DNA of 64,000 nucleotides, taken from Alkalibacillus filiformis (lineage in GTDB: Bacteria > Bacillota > Bacilli > Bacillales > Alkalibacillaceae). The position numbers were made by a program, and so were the translations under genes. Below, piece by piece: positions 26,418 through 36,550 of the stretch. The notes under the pieces were generated by a model. It was not told where the DNA came from. It was given only the letters and a program-made list of their open reading frames with translations, and searched no databases. The stretch lies in contig NZ_JAUSUP010000001.1 in the NCBI RefSeq assembly GCF_030814115.1, positions 958,955-1,022,954 on the forward strand. The letters are read 5' to 3'. Position 1 is the stretch's first letter, and each line of letters begins with the position of its first letter.

Positions 26418-29219
26418 ATGGGGAGAGAGGAAGACTTCCATGCGAAGTTAAACAGAAAACAAAAAGAAAATTTAAAGAAATTCCTTACACCTATTAAGTG
26501 GTTAGCGATTATAATCATACCTATTATTGTAATTGGTCTACTAAGCTTAAGCTGGATTACTGAATATATTTGGATGGGATCACTTGGGTTTGAACAAGTG
26601 TTTACAACTGTCCTGTTCAGTCGTGCTGCACTTGGTGTTGTAGGATTTGTGTTATATTTTGTCGTTACTTATATAACCTTGTATTGGATTCACAAATCGT
26701 ATATACGCTTTCTAAACCATTCTATGATACCTAACATACTACTAAATAAAAAATCGGCTTATGCCATTGTGTTTGGTATTTCAATTGTCTTTGGTTTAAT
26801 TGGTACATCTATGGTTCAAGGAATTGGTTGGGAGCCGACGTTAAAAGCATTAAACTATGAAAGTTTCGGGCAAACTGATCCGTACTTTAATTTAGATATC
26901 TCCTTTTACATTTTCTTGTTACCTTTCTTAGAACTAATCGTTAATTTATTGTTAGGCTTAACAATATTTATGACAATCATTGTCGCGTTAGCTTATTCAG
27001 TCTTTAACATGTATCGTGAAAGTCGTTTAGCTCAAGTGCATTTAGGAATTAGCATTTCATTAATTGGAGTATTTTTAGCAGCTAATCATCTACTTGATCC
27101 TTATAACACGTTATTAACAAATCAAGTTAACGTGTTTCAAACAAGTGTCGTACACGGGTTAAGTTATACAGATGATGTCATTAACATTCCTAAAGCTTAT
27201 ATTCTAGCTGGTGTCGCGATCATTGGGGTTATTATCCTAATTTTTGCTTTAATTAAAGGAAACCTAATTTGGATGGCCATTCCAATCGCACTATATATAA
27301 CAGTTGCATTAGCTGGTCAATTAGTATCAGCGGCTGTACAAAACTATGTTGTTTCACCGAATGAATTTCATCGTGAGCAACCTTATTTACAACACAACCT
27401 AGACTATACACTAGAAGCTTATGATTTAAATGATATGACAACTGAACAACATCCTGCTAATGATTCTCTAGATGAAGAAATGATCGAGCGAAATCAATTA
27501 ACGATTGATAATGTTCGAATTAACGATTCAAGACCGATTCTAGATGTCTATAATCAACTACAAACATTTAGAAACTATTATCAATTTAATGATGTTGATA
27601 TTGACCGCTATTACATTGACGACGAATATCAACAAGTATTTATCGGCGCTAGAGAATTAAACACTTCAGACTTACCTGACCAATCAAGAACTTGGGTAAA
27701 CGAAAAATTACGTTACACGCACGGTTATGGTGTAACAATGAGTCATGTGAACGAAATTACTCAACAAGGTCAACCTGAATATATATTACAAGACTTACCT
27801 CCTGAAGGTGATATTGAAATAACACGACCACAAATATACTTTGGTGAAGAACAATCACAAAACGTCATCGTTAATACTGAAGTAGATGAATTTGATTACC
27901 CAGCTGTTGGGGATGAAAATATGTCGTATCGTTTTAGTGCTGATTCAGGTGTATCACTCAGTGGTATTAATCGACTATTATTTGCGATTGATGAAGGTTC
28001 ATTTAGAATGCTTGTATCTGACCAGTTGAGTGAGGATAGTCAGCTCCTTGCCACTCGTAACATTATGGATCGTGTTCAACGAATTGCACCATTTTTAGCG
28101 TATGATCAAGATCCATACATTTTCGTTCGAGAAGATGGAAGTTTGGCATGGATGATCGATGCTTACTTGCGAGAAGGGAACTATCCTTATTCTGAGACTT
28201 ATAACGGAGAGCATAACTACATTAGAAATTCAGTAAAAGTCATGGTGGATGCTTATACAGGTGAAGTTGACTTCTTTGTCGTTGAAGAAGATGACCCGGT
28301 GTTACAAACGTACGAGAATATATTCCCAGACTTATTTACTTCGGATATTCCAGAAGATGTTGAAGCACATTTCCGTTATCCAGTAGATTTATTTACAATT
28401 CAAGCGGATATGTATGGTACTTATCATATGAGTAACTTAGAAGTATTCTACAACCGTGAAGATTCATGGGAATTTGCAACAGAACGTTACTTCGAACATG
28501 ATATAACAATGGAACCTTACTATATTACGATGCAACTACCAGGAAATGATTTTGAAGAATTTGTCTTAATGACACCTTACACACCTAGAAATAGACAAAA
28601 TATGATTGCCTGGATTGGTGCTCGTAACGACGGTGAAAATTACGGAGATTTAGTGGTATATGAATTCCCGAAACAGCGAAATGTTTACGGTCCACAACAA
28701 ATTGAAAACCGTATTAACCAGGATAGTAGAATTTCACAAGAATTAAATTTATGGTCACAAGGTGGATCAAGCGTTATTAGAGGTAACTTATTAACGATCC
28801 CGATTGAAGATACAATAATGTATGTTGAACCCATTTATATCGAATCGTCCAACGCTACTTCTCTACCAGAAGTTAAACAAGTCATTGTCGCTTATGGAGA
28901 TCACATCGTGATGGAAGCGACTTTCGAAGAATCGTTAGAGCGAATCCTCGATTTAATTGAAGCAGGTGTACCTGGTAATATGCCTGATGTAGATGATGAC
29001 ATTGGTGATATTGATGAAGATGCAGACATGGATGAAGATACGGACTTTGAAGAAGACACTGAAACAGAACTTCCGGGCATTCCTGGAGATGCAGAAGACA
29101 CTTTAAATGAACTATCAACATTATTTAACGACTATCAAAATGCACTTTCAAGAGGTGACTGGGAAGGTGCAGGTCAAATTATGAATGAGATTGAAGAGCT
29201 TTTAGGTACAATTGAATAA
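26418..29219 (+). CDS. UPF0182 family large membrane protein
   Basis: 933 residues: about seven transmembrane helices in the first 310 residues, then a large extracytoplasmic domain (about 320-840). The C-terminus is an acidic spacer (about 850-885, Asp/Glu-rich) followed by a short helical tail (about 890-933). This is the layout of UPF0182 proteins, found in many Gram-positive bacteria and cyanobacteria; function unknown. GAGGGGG precedes the ATG. It lies alone between the MurE-like gene (divergent) and tyrS (convergent). The outer domain is strongly acidic, as expected for a salt-adapted host. Confidence 0.9.
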   Translation: MGREEDFHAKLNRKQKENLKKFLTPIKWLAIIIIPIIVIGLLSLSWITEYIWMGSLGFEQVFTTVLFSRAALGVVGFVLYFVVTYITLYWIHKSYIRFLNHSMIPNILLNKKSAYAIVFGISIVFGLIGTSMVQGIGWEPTLKALNYESFGQTDPYFNLDISFYIFLLPFLELIVNLLLGLTIFMTIIVALAYSVFNMYRESRLAQVHLGISISLIGVFLAANHLLDPYNTLLTNQVNVFQTSVVHGLSYTDDVINIPKAYILAGVAIIGVIILIFALIKGNLIWMAIPIALYITVALAGQLVSAAVQNYVVSPNEFHREQPYLQHNLDYTLEAYDLNDMTTEQHPANDSLDEEMIERNQLTIDNVRINDSRPILDVYNQLQTFRNYYQFNDVDIDRYYIDDEYQQVFIGARELNTSDLPDQSRTWVNEKLRYTHGYGVTMSHVNEITQQGQPEYILQDLPPEGDIEITRPQIYFGEEQSQNVIVNTEVDEFDYPAVGDENMSYRFSADSGVSLSGINRLLFAIDEGSFRMLVSDQLSEDSQLLATRNIMDRVQRIAPFLAYDQDPYIFVREDGSLAWMIDAYLREGNYPYSETYNGEHNYIRNSVKVMVDAYTGEVDFFVVEEDDPVLQTYENIFPDLFTSDIPEDVEAHFRYPVDLFTIQADMYGTYHMSNLEVFYNREDSWEFATERYFEHDITMEPYYITMQLPGNDFEEFVLMTPYTPRNRQNMIAWIGARNDGENYGDLVVYEFPKQRNVYGPQQIENRINQDSRISQELNLWSQGGSSVIRGNLLTIPIEDTIMYVEPIYIESSNATSLPEVKQVIVAYGDHIVMEATFEESLERILDLIEAGVPGNMPDVDDDIGDIDEDADMDEDTDFEEDTETELPGIPGDAEDTLNELSTLFNDYQNALSRGDWEGAGQIMNEIEELLGTIE

Positions 29220-29228
29220 CAAAAATAA

Positions 29229-29280
29229 ACAGGCTGTCCCAAAAGTCACATTTATGACTTTTCAGGACAGCCTGCTTTTT
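29229..29280. terminator. Long bidirectional terminator
   Basis: Long stem CAGGCTGTCC(C)AAAAGTCA / TGACTTTTCAGGACAGCCTG with T-tract, between the convergent UPF0182 gene and tyrS. Confidence 0.9.
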
Positions 29281-29282
29281 AT

Positions 29283-30551
29283 TTATACATGCTTAATTAA
29301 AAAGTATTTTTTCTTTCCGCGTCTAATAATTGTAAAAGCATCGTCAATTCGATCTTTTTCATCAATGAAGTATTTTAAATCTTGTTGTCTTTCATCATTA
29401 ATGTAAATAGCACCGTTTGAAATATCTTCTCGCGCTTGGCGTTTTGAAGAAGAAATATTGGCTTCAACTAACAAATCAATTAAACCTTTTTCGTTTTCTT
29501 CAAGTTCATAAGTTGGTACGTCTTTAAATCCAACTTCTACTTCTTCTTTCGTTAATTCTTTAATATTACCGTTAAACAACGCGTGAGTAATGCGTTGTGC
29601 TTGGTTCAACGCTTCTTCCCCATGTACCATCTTCGTCATTTCTTCAGCTAAGCGACGTTGTGCTACACGTTGTTCAGGGCGTTCCTCAACTTCTTTAGCT
29701 AGTTCGTCAATTTCTTCTAATGGTAAGAATGTAAATGATTTTAAGAACTTAACGACATCACGATCATCAGCATTAACCCAAAATTGGTAAAACTCATAAG
29801 GACTCGTTTTCTTCTCATCTAACCAAATAGCACCACCTGCTGTTTTACCGAATTTAGACCCATCAGCCTTCGTAATAAGAGGAACTGTTAATCCGTAAGC
29901 TTCAATTTCTTCTCCTTCTTGACTAGTACGGCGGATCAGTTCAAGGCCAGCTGTAATATTTCCCCATTGATCACTTCCACCAATTTGTAACGTCACATCT
30001 TCTTCTTGATTTAAACGTAAGAAGTCTAAAGATTGTAGTAACATGTAAGTAAATTCTGTGTATGAGATTCCATTTTCAATTCTTGATTCGACTGAGTCTT
30101 TCGCTAGCATGTAGTTAACACTGAAATGCTTTCCAACATCTCTTAACAAATCGATAATTGACATTTTAGACAGCCAATCATAGTTATTGACTACCTTTGC
30201 CCCTTTTTGGTCATCTGTAAAGTCAATGAATCTAGATAGTTGGTCTTCAATATTTTTAACCCATTCTTGTACTACTGTCTCTTCATTTAATTGACGTTCT
30301 TCATTACGACCACTTGGGTCACCAATTAATCCTGTACCTCCACCGACTAATGCGATTGGACGATGACCTGCTTCCTGGAACCTCTTTAACATTAAAATAG
30401 GTAATAAATGTCCAATGTGTAAACTATCAGCTGTAGGGTCAAATCCGCAGTACAATGTAACTCTGTTTTCATTTAGATGTTTTTCTAACCCCTTATCATC
30501 AGTCATTTGATTTATTAAGTCTCTCGCTCTTAGATCTTCAATAATATTCAT
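29283..30551 (-). CDS. tyrS: Tyrosine-tRNA ligase TyrS
   Basis: 422 residues, class Ic aminoacyl-tRNA synthetase. HIGH-type motif is HIGHLLP (about 46-52), the tyrosine pocket is in YTEFTYMLLQS and QIGGSDQWGN, and the KMSKS motif reads KFGKT (about 230-234), the TyrS variant. A C-terminal S4-like RNA-binding domain (about 350-415) binds the tRNA. It charges tRNA-Tyr. Transcription is controlled by the T-box leader directly upstream. Confidence 0.97.
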   Translation of the reverse strand: MNIIEDLRARDLINQMTDDKGLEKHLNENRVTLYCGFDPTADSLHIGHLLPILMLKRFQEAGHRPIALVGGGTGLIGDPSGRNEERQLNEETVVQEWVKNIEDQLSRFIDFTDDQKGAKVVNNYDWLSKMSIIDLLRDVGKHFSVNYMLAKDSVESRIENGISYTEFTYMLLQSLDFLRLNQEEDVTLQIGGSDQWGNITAGLELIRRTSQEGEEIEAYGLTVPLITKADGSKFGKTAGGAIWLDEKKTSPYEFYQFWVNADDRDVVKFLKSFTFLPLEEIDELAKEVEERPEQRVAQRRLAEEMTKMVHGEEALNQAQRITHALFNGNIKELTKEEVEVGFKDVPTYELEENEKGLIDLLVEANISSSKRQAREDISNGAIYINDERQQDLKYFIDEKDRIDDAFTIIRRGKKKYFLIKHV

Positions 30552-30587
30552 CGTTTCTTCCTCCTAAAGTTAGTCTATATAATACAA

Positions 30588-30810
30588 AAAAGCCCCTCAT
30601 CCACATAGGGACGAGGGACTCGCGTTACCACCCTAGTTGTAACCACAATTGTGCAGTTACCACTTCATTAGTTAACGGTATTACCCGTCTCTTTACAAGA
30701 GAATGCTCCTAGTCGTAATTCGTTCTATGCCTTGCACTAGTTCCCACCAGCCACTAGCTCTCTGTTGCATTGGACATAAAATTACTTCAACTATTCGTTG
30801 CATGTCATAT
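30588..30810 (-). promoter_or_regulatory. Tyrosine T-box riboswitch leader of tyrS
   Basis: Minus-strand leader with the T-box AGGGTGGTAACGCG (30621-30634), a terminator helix with T-run (30588-30622), and Stem I features: AGAGAGC then GGTGGGAAC, typical of the AG bulge/apical region. A UAC triplet in GAATTACGACT near the Stem I base is a good tyrosine specifier. Uncharged tRNA-Tyr would pair with it and with the T-box to allow readthrough. Confidence 0.93.
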
Positions 30811-30899
30811 TCACGTTTTAATTTATGATATTTATTTTTATCATAAGTTCAATAAAAATGCAACTTTCGAAGAATATTTACAATATGCCTTTCAATTAA

Positions 30900-30913
30900 T
30901 CTATGCTATAATA
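30900..30913 (+). promoter_or_regulatory. Candidate extended -10 promoter of the PBP gene
   Basis: TGCTATAAT 30 bp before the start of the PBP gene, an extended -10 element (TGn-TATAAT). No good -35 box at 17 bp. Confidence 0.5.
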
Positions 30914-30939
30914 TACTCGATATTTTAGGAGGTTCGGAA

Positions 30940-33900
30940 ATGGGTCATAATAATTCAAAAAATAGATTCCTTGCATTTTTCCAAGGTGATAAATTCCCAA
31001 AAATCACTCGAATTTCACTTGATATTGTATGGAATGTCGCGTTATTTTTCCTAATCGTTGGTTTAATAGCAGCATTTTTTGCAGGTGGGTTAGGATTAGG
31101 GTATATGGCCTCACTGGTGGAAGACGTTGATGTAAGTGAAGCTGAAGAAATGGAACAGATGGTTTACAACTATGAAGAAACATCTGATATCTATTTTGCT
31201 AATGACGTATACTTAGGTCCTGTACGTGGTGACATCCACCGCGAGGAAATTGAAACAGAGCATGTTGCTGGTGTATTTATTGATGCACTAATTGCAACCG
31301 AAGATGAATACTTCGAAGAACATAATGGTATTGTACCTAAAGCAATTATGCGCGCTTTGTATCAAGAATTTACAGGTGCAGCTACCCAAACTGGTGGTAG
31401 TACGTTAACCCAACAGTTAGTTAAAAACCAAATCTTAACAAATGAAGTTTCATTTGAACGTAAAGCAGAAGAGATTTTCATTGCCCTTCGTATGGAAAAC
31501 TTCTTTGATAAAGAAGACATACTTGAAGCTTACTTAAATGTAGTCCCATTTGGACGTGATTCAACTGGACGAAATATTGCTGGTATTCAAGCTGCAGCAC
31601 AAGGTATTTTTGACGTTGATGCTGATGAGCTTAATTTACCACAAGCTGCTTATATCGCTGGTTTACCGCAAAGTCCATACGCTTATACACCATATGCCTC
31701 AGGTGGTTCACTCAAAGAGGAAGAACAACTACAGCCTGGCTTAAATCGTATGCAAACCGTTTTAAGCCGTATGCTGTCAGCTGAAAAAATCACTGAAGAA
31801 GAGTATGAAGAAGCGTTAGAATATGATGTCGTTGGTGATTTCACTGATAAAAGAGAATCTATTCGTGATGAGTACCCGTGGGTTGCTCAAGAAGTAGAAG
31901 GGCGTGCCACAGACATTCTTGCTGAAAAGTTAGCTGAAGAAGCTGGTGACTTAGAAGAGTATCATGATGTTGGTGCTACAAAAAGCCACTATGAAGATTT
32001 AGCTCGTCATCAGTTAAGGCATGATGGTTTAGAAATTCATACGACGATTAACAAAGATATTCATGATCATTTCCAAGATTCTAAAGACTCTTTCGAACAT
32101 TATATGCGAACTAAAACTATTAATGTTGAGGATCCTAACACAGGTGAAATAGAACAAGAAGAAATACCTAATGAAGCAGGCGCTCTCATGATGGAAAACA
32201 GTACTGGTGCAATATTAGGCTTCGTAGGAGGCCGTGATTTTGAACGACGAGAAGTTAATCATGCGATATATGAAGAACGACCGCCAGGAAGTACAATGAA
32301 ACCGTTATTTGGCTATGCAGTAGGTATGGAGTTAGGTATGATTCAACCAGGTTCACCATTGCTAGATATTAGTTTAGATTATTGGCAAGGAGAATCTCAT
32401 GGTTGGTGGACACCTACAAACTTTGTACGAGGTCAAGAAAAGGGCTTAGTAAGCGCACGATCAGCATTAACTGATTCAGATAACATACCAATTGTAAGGG
32501 CCATGATTAACATACTTGAACGTGATAATGAGCCTTCAAGGTTTTTAGATCGAATGAATATTGAAGGTGCAAATAACGGTCCTGCTACTGTTTTAGGAGA
32601 AGACCCTTATATATCTGTTGAAGATAATGTAGCTGCTTTTGCAACATTTACTAATGATGGCAACTATATTGAGCCTTATATGGTCGAAAAGATTGTTGAT
32701 CGAAATGGCGATGTTATATATGAACATGAGACAGAAAGTGAGGAAGTCTTTTCACCGCAAACATCGTACCTTATGTTAGATATGATGCGTGACGTTATAA
32801 GCAGTGGAACAGCCTCAAGACTTAATAATTTCCTTAATAACCCAAGTGTAGACTGGGCTGGTAAAACGGGTACATCAGGTGAACGACGCGATGCTTGGTT
32901 CATTGGGTCGAACCCAAATGTTACAGTAGGAACTTGGATGGGTTATTACAGACATGATCATGCAGTAAATGTATCTGACCTTGATTTTGTCGAGGATGAC
33001 TACAGTTCACGAAATCTTCGTTTTTGGTCAGAATTAGTCAATGCTGCTGCTGAAGTCGATGCAGACCTTGTCACACCAAGTGACCGTTTTTCAACGCCAG
33101 GCGGCATCGTGTCTAGAAGCTATTGTGCATTATCTGGAAATATACCAAGTGATATGTGTGAAGAATTAGGTTTAGTCCAAACCGATTTATTCAACATTGA
33201 ACACGCTCCTTCAGAAGAGGATGACAGCTTCACGACAGGCCGTTTTGTAGAAATTGATGGAGAACGCTTTGCGGCTGTTGAAGAAACACCTGAAGAGTTT
33301 ACAAGTGAAGGGATGTCGATTGACCAAGACTTTATTGATCAACTTGGTTGGGGAACAACTTATCGTTCTGGCTGGTCTGATCCAGTTGACATTGAAGATG
33401 TATTAGGAAGTGGCGATTGGTCAGATTTAATGGTTGCTAATGATGACGAACTTGAAGATGATGGAACACCTAATTCTCCTAGCAGCCTGTCACTATCAGG
33501 TAGCACACTTACGTGGAATCAAGCTGACGGTCAAGTGATCGGTTACCGTATCTATATATCAGATGAAGAAGATGGTGATTTTGAGGAGATTGGTCATACA
33601 ACCGAAACAGAATATAATTTACCATCAGAAGGATATGCATACGCTGTATCAGCTGTAAGCCTTTATGGTCATGAATCAGGATTATCTGACTCAATCATCT
33701 ACGGTACGATTGAAGATGAAGAGGACGAGGAAGAGGAAGAAAACGAAGAAGAAGCTCGTGAAGATGATGATGATGATGATGATGATGAAGACCAAGATGA
33801 AGAAGCTAGTGATGAACAAGACGGAAACGAAGATGAAGAAGCTAGTGATGAACAAGACGGAAACGAAGATGACGATGATTCAGACGATGACAATGATGAA

Positions 33901-33975
33901 GATAACGATGACGACGGTGAAAACGGTGAAGATGACGAAGAGGACGAAGACGGAGAAATTGATGAATTAATATGA
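30940..33975 (+). CDS. Class A penicillin-binding protein with FN3 domain and acidic tail
   Basis: 1011 residues, bifunctional peptidoglycan synthase. A cytoplasmic tail and transmembrane helix (about 30-58) precede the GT51 glycosyltransferase (EDEYFEEHNG at 121-130, GGSTLTQQLVKNQ, RKAEEIFIALRME). The transpeptidase follows with GSTMKP (Ser451/Lys454), SDN (513-515) and KTGT (642-645). A fibronectin type III domain (about 845-925) and a roughly 85-residue Asp/Glu tail with a perfect 12-residue duplication end the protein. AGGAGG precedes the ATG. It sits between tyrS and acuA where B. subtilis has acsA. Confidence 0.94.
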   Translation: MGHNNSKNRFLAFFQGDKFPKITRISLDIVWNVALFFLIVGLIAAFFAGGLGLGYMASLVEDVDVSEAEEMEQMVYNYEETSDIYFANDVYLGPVRGDIHREEIETEHVAGVFIDALIATEDEYFEEHNGIVPKAIMRALYQEFTGAATQTGGSTLTQQLVKNQILTNEVSFERKAEEIFIALRMENFFDKEDILEAYLNVVPFGRDSTGRNIAGIQAAAQGIFDVDADELNLPQAAYIAGLPQSPYAYTPYASGGSLKEEEQLQPGLNRMQTVLSRMLSAEKITEEEYEEALEYDVVGDFTDKRESIRDEYPWVAQEVEGRATDILAEKLAEEAGDLEEYHDVGATKSHYEDLARHQLRHDGLEIHTTINKDIHDHFQDSKDSFEHYMRTKTINVEDPNTGEIEQEEIPNEAGALMMENSTGAILGFVGGRDFERREVNHAIYEERPPGSTMKPLFGYAVGMELGMIQPGSPLLDISLDYWQGESHGWWTPTNFVRGQEKGLVSARSALTDSDNIPIVRAMINILERDNEPSRFLDRMNIEGANNGPATVLGEDPYISVEDNVAAFATFTNDGNYIEPYMVEKIVDRNGDVIYEHETESEEVFSPQTSYLMLDMMRDVISSGTASRLNNFLNNPSVDWAGKTGTSGERRDAWFIGSNPNVTVGTWMGYYRHDHAVNVSDLDFVEDDYSSRNLRFWSELVNAAAEVDADLVTPSDRFSTPGGIVSRSYCALSGNIPSDMCEELGLVQTDLFNIEHAPSEEDDSFTTGRFVEIDGERFAAVEETPEEFTSEGMSIDQDFIDQLGWGTTYRSGWSDPVDIEDVLGSGDWSDLMVANDDELEDDGTPNSPSSLSLSGSTLTWNQADGQVIGYRIYISDEEDGDFEEIGHTTETEYNLPSEGYAYAVSAVSLYGHESGLSDSIIYGTIEDEEDEEEEENEEEAREDDDDDDDDEDQDEEASDEQDGNEDEEASDEQDGNEDDDDSDDDNDEDNDDDGENGEDDEEDEDGEIDELI
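33796..33867 (+). repeat. 36-bp tandem duplication in the PBP acidic tail
   Basis: Two perfect in-frame 36-bp copies (33796-33831 and 33832-33867), each encoding DEEASDEQDGNE. They are preceded by a run of GAT codons (about 33763-33786), a typical slippage-prone stretch. Confidence 0.95.
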
Positions 33976-33978
33976 CTT

Positions 33979-34014
33979 TCTAAGCCACTGATTGTTTAAA
34001 TCAGTGGCTTTTAT
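33979..34014 (+). terminator. Terminator of the PBP gene
   Basis: Stem AAGCCACTGATT/AATCAGTGGCTT followed by TTATAT. Confidence 0.88.
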
Positions 34015-34079
34015 ATATATTAGTCCAATCTCAATCCATGTTATAATAGTGATATATATGATTTTTAGGTGGTGTCCCA

Positions 34080-34718
34080 TTGAAACATCCAAAAAAATAT
34101 CATCAAAAAACAATTAAAAAAGACGGAAAATCCGTCATAGTAGAAGGTCCACTAACATCAAGTCAGTTAGATGATTATTATTTCGATGAGGGCCTTACAG
34201 CTTTTCGTCCACCGAAAAAGCAATATGAGGCAGTAAAATCAATTGCTGATTTTGAAGAAGGTCGGGTCATTGTAGCTCGAGATGAAAACAAAATAATTGG
34301 TTATGCCACTTTTTTGCACCCTGACCCACTAGAACGGTGGTCAGAAATTAAAATGGAAGATTTAATTGAATTAGGGGCCATTGAAGTATCAAATGACTAC
34401 CGTGGTATGAGTGTTGGATCCTCTATACTAAAAGTAGCTATGAAAGATCCTCAAATGGAGAACTATATTATTATTACAACTGAATATTATTGGCATTGGG
34501 ATATGAAATCAACAGGACTTAACGTATGGCAATACCGAAAAATTATGGAGAAAATGATGGGTAAAGGTGGACTTAAACCAATGTCTACAGATGACCCTGA
34601 GATTATTTCACACCCTGCCAATTGTCTTCTCGTTCGAATTGGCAAAAACGTACCTAAATCTTCAGTAGAAACTTTTGATTCCCTTCGTTTTATGGGGCGA
34701 AATGATTACTGGTTATAG
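34080..34718 (+). CDS. acuA: AcuA, GNAT acetyltransferase acting on acetyl-CoA synthetase
   Basis: 212 residues with a GNAT core (about 30-170), including EVSNDYRGMSVGSSILKVAM as the acetyl-CoA-binding loop. AcuA acetylates a lysine of acetyl-CoA synthetase AcsA and switches it off. TTG start after AGGTGGTG. It is first of acuABC: acuB follows after 12 bp. The usual divergent acsA is absent here; the PBP gene takes its place, so AcsA must be coded elsewhere. Confidence 0.93.
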   Translation: MKHPKKYHQKTIKKDGKSVIVEGPLTSSQLDDYYFDEGLTAFRPPKKQYEAVKSIADFEEGRVIVARDENKIIGYATFLHPDPLERWSEIKMEDLIELGAIEVSNDYRGMSVGSSILKVAMKDPQMENYIIITTEYYWHWDMKSTGLNVWQYRKIMEKMMGKGGLKPMSTDDPEIISHPANCLLVRIGKNVPKSSVETFDSLRFMGRNDYWL

Positions 34719-34730
34719 TGAGGTGAGATT

Positions 34731-35378
34731 ATGTTAGTAGAAGAAATTATGTCAGAATCAATTGTGACAATTAATTCAAACGATCGTATAGAAGAAGCAT
34801 TGGAACTACTACACAAACATAAAATTAGGCACATTCCTGTCGTTAGTGAAAATGAACAAGTAGTAGGAATATTGTCAGATCGTGATATTCGAGATGCAGC
34901 ACCATCAATTCTTGAGGAAAATCAAAACAGACAGATCTTACAACATGAAGTTTCATCAATAATGACAACACCAGTAATTACAGTTCATCCATTAGATTTT
35001 ATAGAAGATATTGCAACAATTTTTTATGAGCATGAAATTGCATGTGTACCTGTAACGAAAAACAATCAGTTAGTCGGCATTGTAACAGAAAAAGACTTAC
35101 TTTATCGCCTAATTCAATTAACAGGAATTCATGAACAAAGCTCACAAATTGAGGTTAAAGTACCTAATAAGGTTGGTGTTTTACCCAACGTTACAAAAAT
35201 TATAAGCGATCGAAACACAAACATATCATCAGTTTTTATCTACCCATATCAGGATAGTTATCACGAAAAAATTATCGTTCTACGCATTCAAACCATGAAT
35301 CCTATGCCTTTAATTGATGAGTTAAAACAACATGGCTATGAAGTCATATGGCCAAACATACCGGGGCTTTCAAAATGA
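34731..35378 (+). CDS. acuB: AcuB, CBS-ACT domain protein
   Basis: 215 residues: two CBS motifs (about 5-60, IMSESIVTINSNDRIEEA, and 80-132, GIVTEKDLL) then an ACT-like domain (about 140-212, KVPNKVGVLPNVTKII). It belongs to the acuABC operon that controls acetyl-CoA synthetase; the role of AcuB itself is unclear, probably nucleotide or ligand sensing. AGGTGAG precedes the ATG. Its stop overlaps the acuC start (ATGA). Confidence 0.93.
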   Translation: MLVEEIMSESIVTINSNDRIEEALELLHKHKIRHIPVVSENEQVVGILSDRDIRDAAPSILEENQNRQILQHEVSSIMTTPVITVHPLDFIEDIATIFYEHEIACVPVTKNNQLVGIVTEKDLLYRLIQLTGIHEQSSQIEVKVPNKVGVLPNVTKIISDRNTNISSVFIYPYQDSYHEKIIVLRIQTMNPMPLIDELKQHGYEVIWPNIPGLSK

Positions 35379-36547
35379 CGAATGAAGCATCTTTTGTCTA
35401 TACAGAAGCCTTTCAAAACTATAAGTTTCGTGATAACCATCCTTTTAATCAAAAACGTGTAGAACTGACGTATGATTTACTGAAATCTATGAATGCTTTA
35501 AATGATCAACAAATCTTAACACCTAGAATCGCATCAGATGATGAGATTGCTTTAGTACATGATAGAAAGTATATTGATGCCGTTAAACGTGCTAGTGAAA
35601 ATAAACTAGCTCAAGAAGAGAGTTTAGAATATGGAATTGGAACAGAAGACACACCGATCTTTGAGGATATGCATCAAGCTGCAGCTCAACTTGTAGGTGG
35701 CACATTAACGGCTGTGGATGCCGTATCAAGTGGGCAAACTAAGCGAGCATTAAACCTTGGTGGTGGTTTGCACCATGGATTCCGCCGAAAAGCTTCTGGT
35801 TTTTGTATTTATAATGATGCTGCTATTGCTATTCAATACATCCGTCAAAAATATGACTACAAAGTACTTTATGTCGACACTGATGCCCATCACGGTGATG
35901 GTGTACAATGGATATTCTATGACGATCCCAACGTTTGTACATTATCGATTCATGAAACAGGCAGATACTTATTTCCTGGAACAGGTAACATTAACGAGCG
36001 TGGACACAACGAAGGTTATGGTACATCATTTAATATTCCAATTGATGCCTTTACAGAAAATGAATCTTTTTTATCTGCTTATAAGGAAGCGCTAACAGAA
36101 ATTACAGAACACTTTAAGCCTGATATCATTGTGACTCAAAACGGTGCAGATGCACACGTTTATGACCCGTTGTCACACTTGTGCTGTACAATGAAAATCT
36201 ATGAAGAAATTCCAAAGTTAGCGTATCAATTAGCCAATGAGTATTGTAACGGTAAATGGATTGCATTAGGTGGTGGCGGCTATGATATTTGGCGCGTCGT
36301 ACCTAGAGCATGGTCTCAAATTTGGTCTGTAGCTAACAACCATGGGGAGATATTTTCAGGTGCAATACCAGAAAACTGGCTTAATAAATGGCAAAAAGAA
36401 AGCCCTGTTAATCTACCGACAACATGGCATGACGAACTTAGTATTTATGAGCCCATTCCGAGAAAAGAAGAAATTACAGAGAAAAATGCTATTCTCGTTA
36501 GTAAACTACTTGAGCCTATTCGAAACGAACAAAAATATATGATGTAA
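35375..36547 (+). CDS. acuC: AcuC, zinc-dependent protein deacetylase
   Basis: 390 residues of the class I/II histone-deacetylase fold. Zinc and catalytic motifs: GGGLHHG (the His pair), YVDTDAHHGDG (Asp and His ligands), and NGADAH (Asp ligand). It removes the acetyl group that AcuA puts on AcsA, reactivating it. The start at 35375 overlaps the acuB stop as ATGA; the in-frame upstream start would run 31 bp into acuB. It is the last gene before the IS remnant. Confidence 0.95.
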   Translation: MTNEASFVYTEAFQNYKFRDNHPFNQKRVELTYDLLKSMNALNDQQILTPRIASDDEIALVHDRKYIDAVKRASENKLAQEESLEYGIGTEDTPIFEDMHQAAAQLVGGTLTAVDAVSSGQTKRALNLGGGLHHGFRRKASGFCIYNDAAIAIQYIRQKYDYKVLYVDTDAHHGDGVQWIFYDDPNVCTLSIHETGRYLFPGTGNINERGHNEGYGTSFNIPIDAFTENESFLSAYKEALTEITEHFKPDIIVTQNGADAHVYDPLSHLCCTMKIYEEIPKLAYQLANEYCNGKWIALGGGGYDIWRVVPRAWSQIWSVANNHGEIFSGAIPENWLNKWQKESPVNLPTTWHDELSIYEPIPRKEEITEKNAILVSKLLEPIRNEQKYMM

Positions 36548-36550
36548 ATA

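Noticed and set aside
28882..29121. Reverse frames (Leu/His/Cys-rich and Ser-rich) over the UPF0182 C-terminus
   Set aside because: They mirror the acidic GAT/GAA-rich spacer of the real gene and have no start signals.
33665..33970. Lys/Met-rich frame and Ser-rich reverse frames over the PBP tail
   Set aside because: They are shadows of the GAT/GAA codon runs of the acidic tail; no start signals.
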